DNA of 49,676 nucleotides from Actinomyces marseillensis (GCF_900155605.1 NZ_LT707420.1:522023-571698); one strand, 5' to 3'. Positions 1-8,190 are shown, numbered from the stretch's first letter. Notes: generated by a model not told the origin, from the letters alone. Translations and numbers: made by a program.

Positions 1-517
1 TCCTCGGCCCTCCGTCTGTGCAGTGAGCAAATAGTGCGCTTGTGACACAACCGCCTTCGATGGGGATCCATTCGGAAGGAAAACAAGGGTCAGAGTCAGC
101 AAGCCAGTGATACGCAGTCGAACTATCAATTCCGAAACACGGTGAATGCCATGTCCCACGATGGAGGATCATCGCACAGCCACGTGGGATGACAATAAAT
201 GCTGAGTCTTCAGCAGTTGGTACGGGGTGCTGTGAAGAACAGACTGCGAAGATGATAGGTTCGGAGGTTGGGAGCAAGGTTTCTTGGGTGTGGTCATGTC
301 GCTCGAGTGCAGTTACGGGCGTGTCGAAGCATTCCACGAAGGTCATTGCGAGGTTAACAGGATTGCTGTTGATCTTCTCCCGGCTTTTGAAGTCTTCCCA
401 GCCTTCACCGGATGCTTGAATGACGGTGGGGTGCTCCGGAGAAAAACATAATTCTTGTCCCCATGCGGAGATATCATCGATACCCACCGTATAAGTGGGA
501 CGAACATGGGATTTCAT
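1..517 (-). CDS. AllA-like (ureidoglycolate lyase family) cupin, 3' end cut by window edge
   Basis: An open frame runs from an ATG at 517 off the left edge without a stop, giving at least 172 residues. The pattern LERH at 71-74, then E79, a short hydrophobic strand, and RGCAMILHRGTWHSPC at 112-127 matches the ureidoglycolate lyase (AllA) cupin fold, where an H-x-G-x-W-H segment closes the barrel. Family members release urea and glyoxylate from ureidoglycolate, but many AllA-like proteins sit in unrelated operons, so the substrate here is unknown. The start overlaps the stop of the BtpA-like gene (TGATG), so it is the last visible gene of the ECF operon and is probably translationally coupled. 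The overall length cannot be judged because the gene leaves the window. Confidence 0.72.
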   Translation of the reverse strand, partial: MKSHVRPTYTVGIDDISAWGQELCFSPEHPTVIQASGEGWEDFKSREKINSNPVNLAMTFVECFDTPVTALERHDHTQETLLPTSEPIIFAVCSSQHPVPTAEDSAFIVIPRGCAMILHRGTWHSPCFGIDSSTAYHWLADSDPCFPSEWIPIEGGCVTSALFAHCTDGGPR

Positions 518-1269
518 CAGTGCCCCTCAAGTTTACGAACTAGGCGGACAAGCTCTGCGACACGTGGACGTTCAAGGTCGCCGTGGGCGTCGCCGTCTGT
601 CTTCAACGAAGAGCCAATGATTGCTCCGTCGGCAATCCTCAGTTGTTCGACGCAATTTGATGCACGCACTCCGGCGCCAACAATTAGTGGAAAATCACCA
701 ATAATCTCGCGAAATGTTGAGATTTTCTCGATCTCAGTTTCAACACCTGTCGCACGTCCGGTGACGATGATTCCATCACCTCGTCGCATTGCGCGGTGAA
801 GATCCTCTTCAAGAGAGTTTCCGCTAAGTACGGGTTGATTCTTAAGTCGCACGCCTCCCAAGATCACAGTGGGGGAGTTTTCTTGGCACCAGTTCACTCG
901 CTCTTCAAAAGCTGGTTCTTGCTCGGGAGGAAGCTGCCCCGCCAGGGAGTCGAGTTGAATGAATGGAAGTTGGTACTCGACGGCAAGATCGAAGCTTTTG
1001 TCGTTATCCCAGATGATATCGACACCGACAAACAGTTGAGGGAATTCTTCGAGAATACGAGGAAGGCAGTAGACAACATCGTCATAGCTTCCAAAGTAGT
1101 TTTCTACGATAACTCCGTCGAAACCTTCTTCACTGAAGATCTCACTTTCTTTGCGCGCGCGGTCCAGAATGTCCTGCTGTCCCTCGCCTTTGAGATGGAG
1201 CATTCCCAACAGGAGCTTTGATCGGTTGAGCGGCCATTGTCCAAGACAGGCACTACGTGAAGGAGTCAT
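517..1269 (-). CDS. BtpA/SgcQ family TIM-barrel protein
   Basis: A 250-residue protein matching the BtpA/SgcQ family: LLLGMLHLKGEG near the N terminus, GFDGVIVENYFG near residue 50, and a C-terminal GAGVRASNCVEQL then ADGAIIGSSLKTDG like the phosphate-binding loop of a TIM barrel. BtpA was first linked to photosystem I stability in cyanobacteria, and SgcQ belongs to an E. coli sugar operon; the reaction is not established for the family. This one lies five bases after an EcfA ATPase gene and overlaps the AllA-like gene, so it is more likely an enzyme acting on the imported compound, perhaps a phosphorylated sugar or nucleoside product. TAGGAATA precedes the ATG at 1269. Confidence 0.8.
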   Translation of the reverse strand: MTPSRSACLGQWPLNRSKLLLGMLHLKGEGQQDILDRARKESEIFSEEGFDGVIVENYFGSYDDVVYCLPRILEEFPQLFVGVDIIWDNDKSFDLAVEYQLPFIQLDSLAGQLPPEQEPAFEERVNWCQENSPTVILGGVRLKNQPVLSGNSLEEDLHRAMRRGDGIIVTGRATGVETEIEKISTFREIIGDFPLIVGAGVRASNCVEQLRIADGAIIGSSLKTDGDAHGDLERPRVAELVRLVRKLEGH

Positions 1270-1274
1270 TATTC

Positions 1275-2093
1275 CTAGCTTTCTGTAGTAATGAAGAGTT
1301 GATTAAAAAATGCGCGCAGAGCATCAAGTGTGATGAGATCCGGTGAGGCATTCGCGCGGCGGGCAACCTCAACACCTGGAGGAACACGCAAATACGAGCG
1401 TTTAAGGACTGCCTCGTTTGCGAATACAGAGGATGCAGTGTCGTCGCAAATGATTGTTCCTTCGGACATAACGACAACTCTGGGGAAATTCTCAATCACG
1501 AAACGCATGTCGTGCGATACCGCAATAACGCATATTCCTTCTTGGGAAGCCCACTGGAGTATTCCACTCAGTGTTTCCCGCCCGATGTCATCGAGGCCCG
1601 CGGTGGGCTCGTCAATGATGAGGTAATCAGGTCGCAGTGCAAGAGCTGCGGCGCAGGTGACGAATTTCCTCTGAGCAAGAGGCAGATCCAAAGGATTAGT
1701 CTCGGCCTCACCCGTGAGGGCACAGACTTCTAAAGCATCGCTAACTCTCTGATCGATCTCTTCGGTGGTGAGCGTCTTTCGACGTTCCAGAGCGTAGGCA
1801 CACTCATGACGCACGCTCGTGCAGAAGATCTGATCATTCGGATTTTGAAAAACGTAGCCGATCTGTTGGGCAATCTGATCACTCCGCATACGTGTAAGGC
1901 TTGTCTCATCAAGGAAAACTTCGCCAGACGAGGGTGTGATAAGACCGTTGAGAAGCTTTGAAAGCGTTGATTTTCCTGCACCATTTTGCCCGACAAGTGC
2001 AACTCGTTCCCCCGAAGCAAAGCGTACGGAAACTCTGTCGAGAGCAAGGTTTCCGTCCGGGTATGAAAACGAAATATCGCGGCATTCAATCAT
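1275..2093 (-). CDS. ECF transporter ATPase subunit with non-canonical signature motif
   Basis: A 272-residue ABC ATPase of the energy-coupling factor type. Walker A GQNGAGKST is near residue 36, the Q loop FQNPNDQIF follows, and Walker B is LIIDEPTAGLD. The ABC signature is LPLAQRKFV rather than LSGGQ, a form seen in one of the two ATPases of some ECF systems. It pairs with the second ATPase, whose gene it overlaps by 8 bases, to power the EcfT/S-component importer. The ATG at 2093 lies inside the end of the preceding gene, implying coupled translation and equal amounts. The motifs are unmistakable; the substrate is set by the S component, not here. Confidence 0.9.
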   Translation of the reverse strand: MIECRDISFSYPDGNLALDRVSVRFASGERVALVGQNGAGKSTLSKLLNGLITPSSGEVFLDETSLTRMRSDQIAQQIGYVFQNPNDQIFCTSVRHECAYALERRKTLTTEEIDQRVSDALEVCALTGEAETNPLDLPLAQRKFVTCAAALALRPDYLIIDEPTAGLDDIGRETLSGILQWASQEGICVIAVSHDMRFVIENFPRVVVMSEGTIICDDTASSVFANEAVLKRSYLRVPPGVEVARRANASPDLITLDALRAFFNQLFITTES

Positions 2094-2943
2094 GATGTGC
2101 TCCGAGACCTGTCACTCGGGTAGATGTGGAGATGTCAGCCCAGGCGTCTTCACGAGTGAGCCATGGTGAACGCCCAACTTCGGCCGATAGACGCAGTACT
2201 TCAGGGAAACCGCAGCGTACGCCATCCTCCAGTGCTTTGGGGAGTACTTGTTGTGCACTTCCTTGAGCGTAGGTACGTCCCTGGTCGACGATAATAAATT
2301 CATCGACGATATCTACAAGTAGATCGACTTTGTTTTCCGCCAAAAGTACTGTTTTTCCTGTGTTCTTCAGTGAGTAAATTACCTCGAGAATCATGTCGGT
2401 GGTCAGCGGATCGAGCTGTGAAGTCGGTTCATCGATGAGCAAAATGGGAGTATCCATGGCCAAGACAGCAGCCAAGGAGACTCGCTGACGCTGACCTCCT
2501 GAGAGTTCGAGGGGGTCTTTAAAGGCAAGGGACTGTAGATGTGTATCGACAATGATCTGGGCGACACGATCAATCATGCGATCGCGGTCCCAGCCCAGGT
2601 TTTCTAACCCGAATGCGATTTCTTCGACGACTGTAGTGCACACCCCTGTGAGTTGTGTGTAGGGGTTTTCGAAGACGAGGCCGATAGAGGCTGCAAGTTG
2701 TCGTTCGTCTAGCTCGGTGAGATCCTCACCGAGAATACGGATACTTCCGGTCACTGTTCCCCCAAGAATAGAGGGAATGAGTCCGCGCAGAGTATTGCAC
2801 AGAGTCGTCTTTCCAGATCCGTTTGGACCGATTAATCCGTAGATCTTTCCTTGCTCGAGTTCAAGTGAAATGCCGTCGAGGGCATTGGTCGGAGCTAGTG
2901 GGTGGCGAACCGAAAGATCAGTGACGCTTATTGCGTTCACCAT
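2086..2943 (-). CDS. ECF transporter ATPase subunit, canonical
   Basis: A 285-residue ABC ATPase with Walker A GPNGSGKTT near residue 42, the Q loop FENPYTQLTG, signature ELSGGQRQRVSLAAVL and Walker B LLIDEPTSQLD. All catalytic motifs are intact, in contrast to its partner downstream. The ATG at 2943 overlaps the end of ecfT by 7 bases. The C-terminal 60 residues after the switch region are typical of EcfA proteins, which contact the EcfT coupling helices. With the neighbouring ATPase, EcfT and S component it forms a complete ECF importer in the cytoplasmic membrane. Confidence 0.92.
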   Translation of the reverse strand: MVNAISVTDLSVRHPLAPTNALDGISLELEQGKIYGLIGPNGSGKTTLCNTLRGLIPSILGGTVTGSIRILGEDLTELDERQLAASIGLVFENPYTQLTGVCTTVVEEIAFGLENLGWDRDRMIDRVAQIIVDTHLQSLAFKDPLELSGGQRQRVSLAAVLAMDTPILLIDEPTSQLDPLTTDMILEVIYSLKNTGKTVLLAENKVDLLVDIVDEFIIVDQGRTYAQGSAQQVLPKALEDGVRCGFPEVLRLSAEVGRSPWLTREDAWADISTSTRVTGLGAHHD

Positions 2944-3764
2944 AGGAATCGACCTCCCAAAGCAATGGCTGTTGATACAAATAAAGAGATAAGTAGGTAA
3001 AGAGCGTCCCTAACAGAGAACTTTTGGTGAGGTTTGAGAAGCTGTGTATCTTTTGAGACACCAAAACCGCGAACTTCCATTGCAATCGCGCGTTCTTCAA
3101 CGCTTGCGAGAGAAGAAAGAACCAGCGGAGACACCGTTGGAAGTAACGCGCGTAGGCGAATCCAGCGACTTCCGTCCACTTGGATCCCGCGTGATCGTTG
3201 AGCATCTTGGACGGCACTTGCGCGCTGTCCAAGTTCAGGGACCAAGCGGATGGAGTTCATGACGACATAAGAGGCTTGTCGGCTCGCTCCCATAGTCTCA
3301 AGAGCCTGAGCCATGTCTTTGAGGGAAAGTATTGAACTCAGAAGAATGAGTGGAGCGCATACCGCAAGCAACATGGCGATGTACCAAATTGCAGAATCGA
3401 CCCCTTCTTGAGTGACAGTTAGGGGGCCAACATGGAAGAGAACAGAATCTCCGTATTCGAAGAAGGCGCGAACAAAGAGGGTAAAAACCGCAATCGTTGT
3501 GCCAATCTTCCAAAACCTTGGCCAGAACACCGAGAAAACTCCGAAGAGAGTGGAGGCAACGATGATCACTAATGAGAAGGCATAGTATGTCGGCGCATCG
3601 CCGGTGCTGAGCACCCCGATCATGAGGATCACGGGTATGGCAAGGCGTAGCAGAGGGTGAATTCTCTCAACGAATCGTTGTGGAACATCCTGCGCAATCT
3701 CGTCGAGAATTGCCTGCCGCATCGTGGTGTGTTCCGCGGTGTTCTGGCTAGAAGACGTAGTCAT
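2937..3764 (-). CDS. ecfT: ECF transporter transmembrane subunit EcfT
   Basis: A 275-residue protein with about five hydrophobic segments and the two EcfT coupling motifs, AQRSRGIQ near residue 186 and ERAIAMEVRGFG near residue 228. Their Ala-Arg-Gly cores dock into the two EcfA ATPases. The first 25 residues are polar. It sits between the S-component gene (27 bases upstream) and the first EcfA gene (overlapping), so S, T, A and A' are all in one operon. This arrangement suggests a dedicated ECF transporter rather than a shared module, though sharing cannot be excluded. The ribosome site before the ATG at 3764 is weak. Confidence 0.88.
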   Translation of the reverse strand: MTTSSSQNTAEHTTMRQAILDEIAQDVPQRFVERIHPLLRLAIPVILMIGVLSTGDAPTYYAFSLVIIVASTLFGVFSVFWPRFWKIGTTIAVFTLFVRAFFEYGDSVLFHVGPLTVTQEGVDSAIWYIAMLLAVCAPLILLSSILSLKDMAQALETMGASRQASYVVMNSIRLVPELGQRASAVQDAQRSRGIQVDGSRWIRLRALLPTVSPLVLSSLASVEERAIAMEVRGFGVSKDTQLLKPHQKFSVRDALYLLISLFVSTAIALGGRFLW

Positions 3765-3791
3765 GACACTACTTTGTGTGCGTCTGAATGC

Positions 3792-4391
3792 TTACTTTGT
3801 AACCTTTTGACGAGACTGGAGGTATTTCTCTCCATTGGGGAACTTCGCCAGTGTGCGCTGTGGCAAGGCAATCAAAATGTAGAAAACGACAAGAGCTGTG
3901 ATGACTTTGTCTGTGATATCGCCTGAAACGCCGGCACTCATTGCTGCCAACCAGTTTGGAGCACCAATCTGACGCAGGAGACCAGCGATGATGCCTGTTC
4001 CTGTTGAGGACAAACCGTGGTACACGATGATCGTGATAAGTGATCCCGATACGCCGGTAGTAATTCCGCCAATAATTCCCGAGAGTAATGAACGCAGGAA
4101 TGTCGAATAGCCGTTGTAGTGGGACAAGATTGTCGCGACTCCACCGGTAATAACGAAAAGCGGAATGTAGAAGATATTGGAGGGGTTCGTAATCAGAGAT
4201 GCAAGGCCAGTGATAACACCGACGATCGTTGCTGGCCAGAAGCCGGAGATGACTGCGGTGAGTACAACGCCGATCGAATCAAGCCAAATTGGGAGCTTGA
4301 GGGCAAAAACGATATTGGAAACAACAATATTAAGAGCGATGGCGATGGGGATGACGTAGAGCGTCATCTTGTTCATCTGCTTAGCAGACAT
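3792..4391 (-). CDS. ECF transporter substrate-binding S component
   Basis: A 199-residue membrane protein with about six hydrophobic segments and no signal peptide cleavage site, the usual size of an ECF S component. It starts at an ATG (4391) that overlaps the end of the GntR gene by 11 bases, and EcfT follows. The segment NIVFALKLPIWLDSIGVVL resembles the loop and helix that form the substrate pocket in S components, but I cannot assign the ligand. The downstream BtpA and AllA-like genes argue against thiamine, biotin or metals and suggest a nucleoside, base or sugar-like compound. That is inference from context only. Confidence 0.82.
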   Translation of the reverse strand: MSAKQMNKMTLYVIPIAIALNIVVSNIVFALKLPIWLDSIGVVLTAVISGFWPATIVGVITGLASLITNPSNIFYIPLFVITGGVATILSHYNGYSTFLRSLLSGIIGGITTGVSGSLITIIVYHGLSSTGTGIIAGLLRQIGAPNWLAAMSAGVSGDITDKVITALVVFYILIALPQRTLAKFPNGEKYLQSRQKVTK

Positions 4392-5133
4392 GGGTATTCT
4401 CCTCTTTGAGAGTTACAGGTTCGGCATATCCTCTGACCTGATCAATCGTCATGGTTGCCTGGACGCGTGTGGAGTACGTGACTTCGCTTTCTTCAATGCA
4501 TGCCCCGTTGTGGTCGTAGGTAGAGCCCGTGAGGTGAAGAAGGCAGCGCGTACCCGCCGGTTCGCCAAGGATCGTGCGGGTTTCTTGGTCAATGCTTCGC
4601 GCGCTCATCGAAACCACCGAGAACTTCGGAGTTGTCCGATAGGCATCGCGAAGGATGTGATAGATCGAGGCATCGGTGAAATCAACTTCTTGGATGCCGG
4701 GGAATAGATCAATCGGAAGGAAAGAAATATCGAGGCTCACCGGGAAAGAACCGTTGTCGTTCTCAATCAAGCGAAGGCGCTTGAGTCGTAGGAAGGGGCG
4801 ATTCTGACGCAGTACCACCGAGTGATCCAAGACGCGTGCGCGTGCGTGGTCGCTTGTTCCCTCGAGGCGGTCGGTCAACGAGCCGAATCCCCACAAAACA
4901 CGCTTGTTTTCCTGTGAGGTAACGAAGGTTCCTTTACCTTGGTAGGACCGAAGATAGCCCTCACTGACGAGGACTTGGAGTGCGCGGCGAACTGTTCCCC
5001 GAGTCACCGAGAACTGCTCGCACAGAATGCTCTCAGAAGGAATCCGTGAACCGGCGGTGAGATCGCCGTCCAGGATTTGGCGTCTGATAGTCTGTGCGAT
5101 CTGTTCGTAGACCGGAGGGGAAATGCTTGTCAC
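4381..5133 (-). CDS. GntR/HutC-type regulator with UTRA ligand domain
   Basis: A 250-residue protein. The N-terminal winged helix runs over about residues 1-75 (PPVYEQIAQTIRRQI, then RIPSESILCEQFSVTRGTVR, then LRSYQGKGTFV). It is followed by a UTRA domain with VLDHSVVLRQNRPFLRLKRL and a C-terminal SARSIDQETRTILGEPAGTR. UTRA domains bind small effectors such as sugar phosphates. The GTG start at 5133 has AAAGGAG six bases upstream. It is the first gene of the ECF operon, and a palindrome lies between the -35 and -10 boxes of its promoter. It probably represses itself and the whole transporter operon until the imported compound, or a product of it, binds. Confidence 0.9.
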   Translation of the reverse strand: MTSISPPVYEQIAQTIRRQILDGDLTAGSRIPSESILCEQFSVTRGTVRRALQVLVSEGYLRSYQGKGTFVTSQENKRVLWGFGSLTDRLEGTSDHARARVLDHSVVLRQNRPFLRLKRLRLIENDNGSFPVSLDISFLPIDLFPGIQEVDFTDASIYHILRDAYRTTPKFSVVSMSARSIDQETRTILGEPAGTRCLLHLTGSTYDHNGACIEESEVTYSTRVQATMTIDQVRGYAEPVTLKEENTHVC

Positions 5134-5166
5134 CTCATGCTCCTTTGCAATCTGCGGACAGGCGAC

Positions 5167-5196
5167 AATATATGATGTAGATCATATACAGGTCAA
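5167..5196 (-). promoter_or_regulatory. ECF-operon promoter with internal GntR-type operator
   Basis: On the minus strand TTGACC (5196-5191) and TATATT (5172-5167) are separated by 18 bases, a good housekeeping promoter. The spacer and -10 box contain a perfect 8-base inverted repeat, TATATGAT-GTAG-ATCATATA (5169-5188), typical in size for a GntR/HutC operator. The -10 box ends 33 bases before the GTG of the GntR gene. A repressor bound here would block RNA polymerase directly. Confidence 0.72.
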
Positions 5197-5276
5197 TATC
5201 CATCATGTACGTATTTTCTAGACAAGTTCAAGGAAAAGTACATGAATATGAGTCTGGTGACTTAGGTAAAACAACG

Positions 5277-5307
5277 CCCCGGGGGCCAGCTCACCTGGCC
5301 CCCGGGG
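5277..5307 (-). terminator. GC-rich hairpin after the small lipoprotein gene
   Basis: Perfect 13-base arms CCCCGGGGGCCAG / CTGGCCCCCGGGG with a 5-base loop lie 18 bases past the stop of the lipoprotein gene. On the minus strand the hairpin is followed by GTTGTTTTACC, a modest T tract, which makes termination in that direction likely. Confidence 0.75.
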
Positions 5308-5324
5308 ACGAGATTGAATAAATG

Positions 5325-5681
5325 TCAGTTGTTACCTTCAACAACCTCGAGAGGAATCTGGTATTCCTTGCCGTTGGGGTCGGTGAGCTTAATGGTGGTT
5401 TCACCGACCTTCTTGGGGTGAATACGAAGGTTCTTGGAACCCTTGACCTGCTCGGCAATTTCCGCGTCAGCAATCTCGACCTTTGCCTTCGAGACGCTGC
5501 CATCGAGCTTGAACTCGAGGTCACGCTGCTCGGGGAGCTTCACGCCGGTTTCGACGACCGTGGCCGGATCCTTGGTAATGAACTTTTCGTTGGTTGCTGA
5601 CTGGGGGCCGCTGGAGCAAGCAGCGAGGCCGGTTGCTGCCATGACGGCAATGCACATTGTTGCAATGAGAGATTTACGCAT
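5325..5681 (-). CDS. Small secreted lipoprotein of unknown function
   Basis: A 118-residue product with signal sequence MRKSLIATMCIAVMAATGL and lipobox LAAC (cysteine 22), so it should be exported and lipidated. The mature part is a single beta-rich domain of about 95 residues with KNLRIHPKKVGETTIKLTD near the end, reminiscent of small Ig-like or bacterial cell-surface beta folds (inference). The frame extends upstream to 5966, but the signal sequence and lipobox fix the ATG at 5681. It is transcribed alone, divergent from the nitroreductase gene, with its own terminator. No specific function is recognised. Confidence 0.75.
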   Translation of the reverse strand: MRKSLIATMCIAVMAATGLAACSSGPQSATNEKFITKDPATVVETGVKLPEQRDLEFKLDGSVSKAKVEIADAEIAEQVKGSKNLRIHPKKVGETTIKLTDPNGKEYQIPLEVVEGNN

Positions 5682-5893
5682 GACTCTCAGTCTAGCCATC
5701 CTCGAAAGAGCGTCCATCTCAGACTCCACATTTCGGAAGTCTGCACCTAAACTGCGACCGAATTGTGATGAAGCAATGCTGCCAAAATCCCAGGGTGAAG
5801 ACGATCCGCGGTTGACGCAAAAGTGGGATGCACTGGCGAAAAATAGCCGAAAAACGGACAATAAGAGCGACCGTTGCAACCAAAGGAGCAAAA

Positions 5894-6694
5894 ATGCAGG
5901 CCGAAGACTACCGCAAGGTCCCCGAAGTTGGAGTGACCAATCCAACGATTGACGTGCTGCGCGCACATCGCACCATCCGCAAGTTCGAGGACACCCAGCT
6001 TGGCCTCGAGGAACGCGATGCCCTCATCGACGTAGCCCGTCGCGCACCCACCTCATCCTTCCGCCAGCAGTTCTCAATCATTCACGTCACCGATGTGGCA
6101 AAGCGTGATGCTCTGGCTGAGGTCGCACAGCAGCCCTACGTGGGCACCTCCAAGGGCGACCTTTTCATGTTCGTCGTCGACCTCTACCGCAATGCGCGAA
6201 TTCGTGAAGAAGCGGGAATGGATATTGCTCCGCTCCAGCGCACCAACCTGTTCTTGGCAGCCATGGAAGACGCGGTTTTGGCCGCTCACAACATGGAGGT
6301 TGCCGCTGAATCCATGGGTTTGGGCACGGTTTACCTCGGCTCGCTGCTACGCAACCCCGCGCGAACGATCGAGCTCCTCGAACTGCCTCGCATGACCTTC
6401 CCGATCCTCGGCCTGCTGGTGGGACGCCCGCTGCAGGACCCGCCTTACCGTCCTCGTATCCCCAAGGACTTGGCCGTCGGCGAAAACACCTACCCGAAGG
6501 TCGAGGGTTCCTACCTGGAGGCCCTTGCCGAATATGACGAAGACGTACGCACCTACTACGAAATGCGCAAGGCCGGCCTTGGAGCCACCAATGCCTTCAC
6601 TCAGATCATCAGCGAACAGATGGGACTGCCTGACACCTTTGACACGGCCCCCGTCCTTGAGGTCCTGCATTCGCAAGGCCTGTGCCTGAGTTAA
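5894..6694 (+). CDS. NfsA/Frp-type FMN-dependent nitroreductase
   Basis: A 266-residue member of the nitroreductase family, cytosolic and FMN-binding, reducing flavins, quinones or nitroaromatics with NADPH. Typical motifs are LRAHRTIRKFEDTQL (residues 19-33), RRAPTSSFRQQFSII (FMN phosphate site), a central AHNMEVAAESMGLGTVYLGS helix, and LLVGRPLQDPPYRPR followed by a C-terminal arm as in NfsA and Frp. The ATG at 5894 is chosen because CAAAGGAGCAAAA precedes it; the frame is open further upstream but without a ribosome site. The physiological substrate is unknown. Confidence 0.88.
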   Translation: MQAEDYRKVPEVGVTNPTIDVLRAHRTIRKFEDTQLGLEERDALIDVARRAPTSSFRQQFSIIHVTDVAKRDALAEVAQQPYVGTSKGDLFMFVVDLYRNARIREEAGMDIAPLQRTNLFLAAMEDAVLAAHNMEVAAESMGLGTVYLGSLLRNPARTIELLELPRMTFPILGLLVGRPLQDPPYRPRIPKDLAVGENTYPKVEGSYLEALAEYDEDVRTYYEMRKAGLGATNAFTQIISEQMGLPDTFDTAPVLEVLHSQGLCLS

Positions 6695-6755
6695 TTTCCA
6701 TTGCCGAGGCGGTAGGGCGTAGGTGGTCATCGACCCCGCTGAAAGAGGAGAGTTT

Positions 6756-7421
6756 GTGAGTACACAGGTCACGCAAGAACTGGGGTTTTCAACCTACGTG
6801 TTCGTCGAGCGCCTAGGTAAGAACGCAGCAATCTTGCACCCTTTCCCTGAATTCAATATCTCCTTGGTGGCGCGCGCACTTGAGGAAGCGGGACTGCCGA
6901 TTTCCATCATGGGCGAGCACGCACCTGAGCGCGGAGAAGGAATCTACTTCCAAGAAGAACCCTTCCCGGATGAGTTCCTCGGGATTTTGGCCGATGCGCT
7001 GAGCGTTCGAGGCATCGGCGCTTACGCCTACTGCCTCGTTGATGGATCACTGGGCGATCTGGATCTGCACCTCTTCACGCGCGTGGGCGGAAGTTTCCCG
7101 CGAGCGGGTAAGAAGGTCGTGCTGATGCGCCTCTACTTGGGGCGAAACGCCGAAGGCCCCGCAGCGACAACATGGATTTTCGGCGCGCCCGCGGACCTCG
7201 AGGAAGTGAATGGGCTTCTGAGGGAGAAGTACGATACTCAGCCCGTGTCGGATCCGGCAGGTTTTGCCGCAATCGAAATTCAACACCCGGAGTTTTCGGC
7301 GGGATTGCAGGAACCTTCGCAGATCATGGACGATATTTTCCAGACTCTGGGTCGTCATGGTTTTGAAGGCCCAGCATTTGTGGAAGATCATTTTTCGCAG
7401 TCCAATGATGCGAATCTGTGA
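6756..7421 (+). CDS. Conserved-looking protein of unknown function
   Basis: A 221-residue cytosolic protein starting at GTG 6756 behind GAAAGAGGAG. It shows an alpha/beta pattern with YVFVERLGKNAAILHPFPEF near the start, EEAGLPISIMGEH, a central HLFTRVGGSFPRAGKKVVLM and many acidic residues. There is no signal peptide or membrane segment. I do not recognise the family. Base composition matches its neighbours, so it looks native. It is about 60 bases downstream of the nitroreductase gene on the same strand and may share its transcript; a strong hairpin lies before ndk. Confidence 0.65.
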   Translation: MSTQVTQELGFSTYVFVERLGKNAAILHPFPEFNISLVARALEEAGLPISIMGEHAPERGEGIYFQEEPFPDEFLGILADALSVRGIGAYAYCLVDGSLGDLDLHLFTRVGGSFPRAGKKVVLMRLYLGRNAEGPAATTWIFGAPADLEEVNGLLREKYDTQPVSDPAGFAAIEIQHPEFSAGLQEPSQIMDDIFQTLGRHGFEGPAFVEDHFSQSNDANL

Positions 7422-7608
7422 GATACGGGGTTAAAGCCAAGTAGCGCAGTTGACGCATGGGAAACCTGCTCCAGAAAACTCTCAGGAAACGCACGTATTC
7501 CTCGCAGTTGATCTTCGTAGACTAGGTGCATCAGACAACGAGTGACTGGTGTTGCTCGTATCTCTCCGGAAGACTTTCTGGGAAGACTGCTCTGTGTTGA
7601 TGGGATAA

Positions 7609-7645
7609 CGAAAAAGGGCTGACCATGGCGGTCAGTCCTTTTTCG
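7609..7645. terminator. Hairpin with A and T tracts before ndk
   Basis: CGAAAAAGGGCTGACC (7609-7624) pairs with GGTCAGTCCTTTTTCG (7630-7645) with one mismatch and a 5-base loop. The T-rich 3' arm makes it a rho-independent terminator on the plus strand, closing the unit that ends at 7421; the A tract allows function on the other strand too. The stretch 7422-7608 holds nothing else I can identify. Confidence 0.8.
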
Positions 7646-7719
7646 TATTGTCTGGGGCTATGACTTTCAGCCCATCGCCGGTTATGCTGAAGCGTCCTCA
7701 CTCAAGCAAAGGAGATTTT

Positions 7720-8190
7720 GTGAGCGCCGATTCCGTTCTGATTACACGTCAGCACCTATTGGATCCCTCGTTGGAGCACACCCTCATCCTCGTCAAGCCC
7801 GACGGTTACGCCCGCGGTTTGACCGGAGAAATCCTGCGCCGCATCGAAGCGAAGGGCTACATCATCAAGGGCCTGAAGATCATGGTCGCCTCGCGTGAAA
7901 TCCTCGCCGAGCACTACCGCGACCACGCAGGCAAGCCCTTCTTCGAGGGCCTCCTGGACTTCATGAGCGCCGGCCCCCTGGTCGCGATCATCGTTGAAGG
8001 CCAGCGCGTCATCGAAGGCATGCGCACCATGATGGGTTCGACCGATCCGACAACCGCTCCCGCCGGTACCATCCGCGGGGACCTCGGACGCGCCTGGGAT
8101 ACGCCGAACATGGAGAACATCATTCACGGTTCAGATTCGCCCGAATCCGCGCTGCGCGAGATCGGCATCTGGTTCCCCGAAATCGACTAA
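7720..8190 (+). CDS. ndk: Nucleoside diphosphate kinase
   Basis: A 156-residue NDK that transfers the gamma-phosphate between nucleoside di- and triphosphates through a phosphohistidine. The substrate lysine is in TLILVKPDGYARGL, and the catalytic histidine is residue 136 in NIIHGSDSPESA, followed by the typical EIGIWFPE end. The GTG at 7720 has AAAGGAG five bases upstream; the longer frame to 7648 lacks a ribosome site. Compared with the usual 135-140 residues there is a short N-terminal extension of about 18. Its stop overlaps the stop of the convergent YbaK-type gene, so no terminator lies between them. Confidence 0.97.
   Translation: MSADSVLITRQHLLDPSLEHTLILVKPDGYARGLTGEILRRIEAKGYIIKGLKIMVASREILAEHYRDHAGKPFFEGLLDFMSAGPLVAIIVEGQRVIEGMRTMMGSTDPTTAPAGTIRGDLGRAWDTPNMENIIHGSDSPESALREIGIWFPEID

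Noticed and set aside
189-419. 76-codon plus-strand frame near the left edge
   Set aside because: It lies antisense to the AllA-like gene, which has clear family motifs and is coupled to the BtpA gene.
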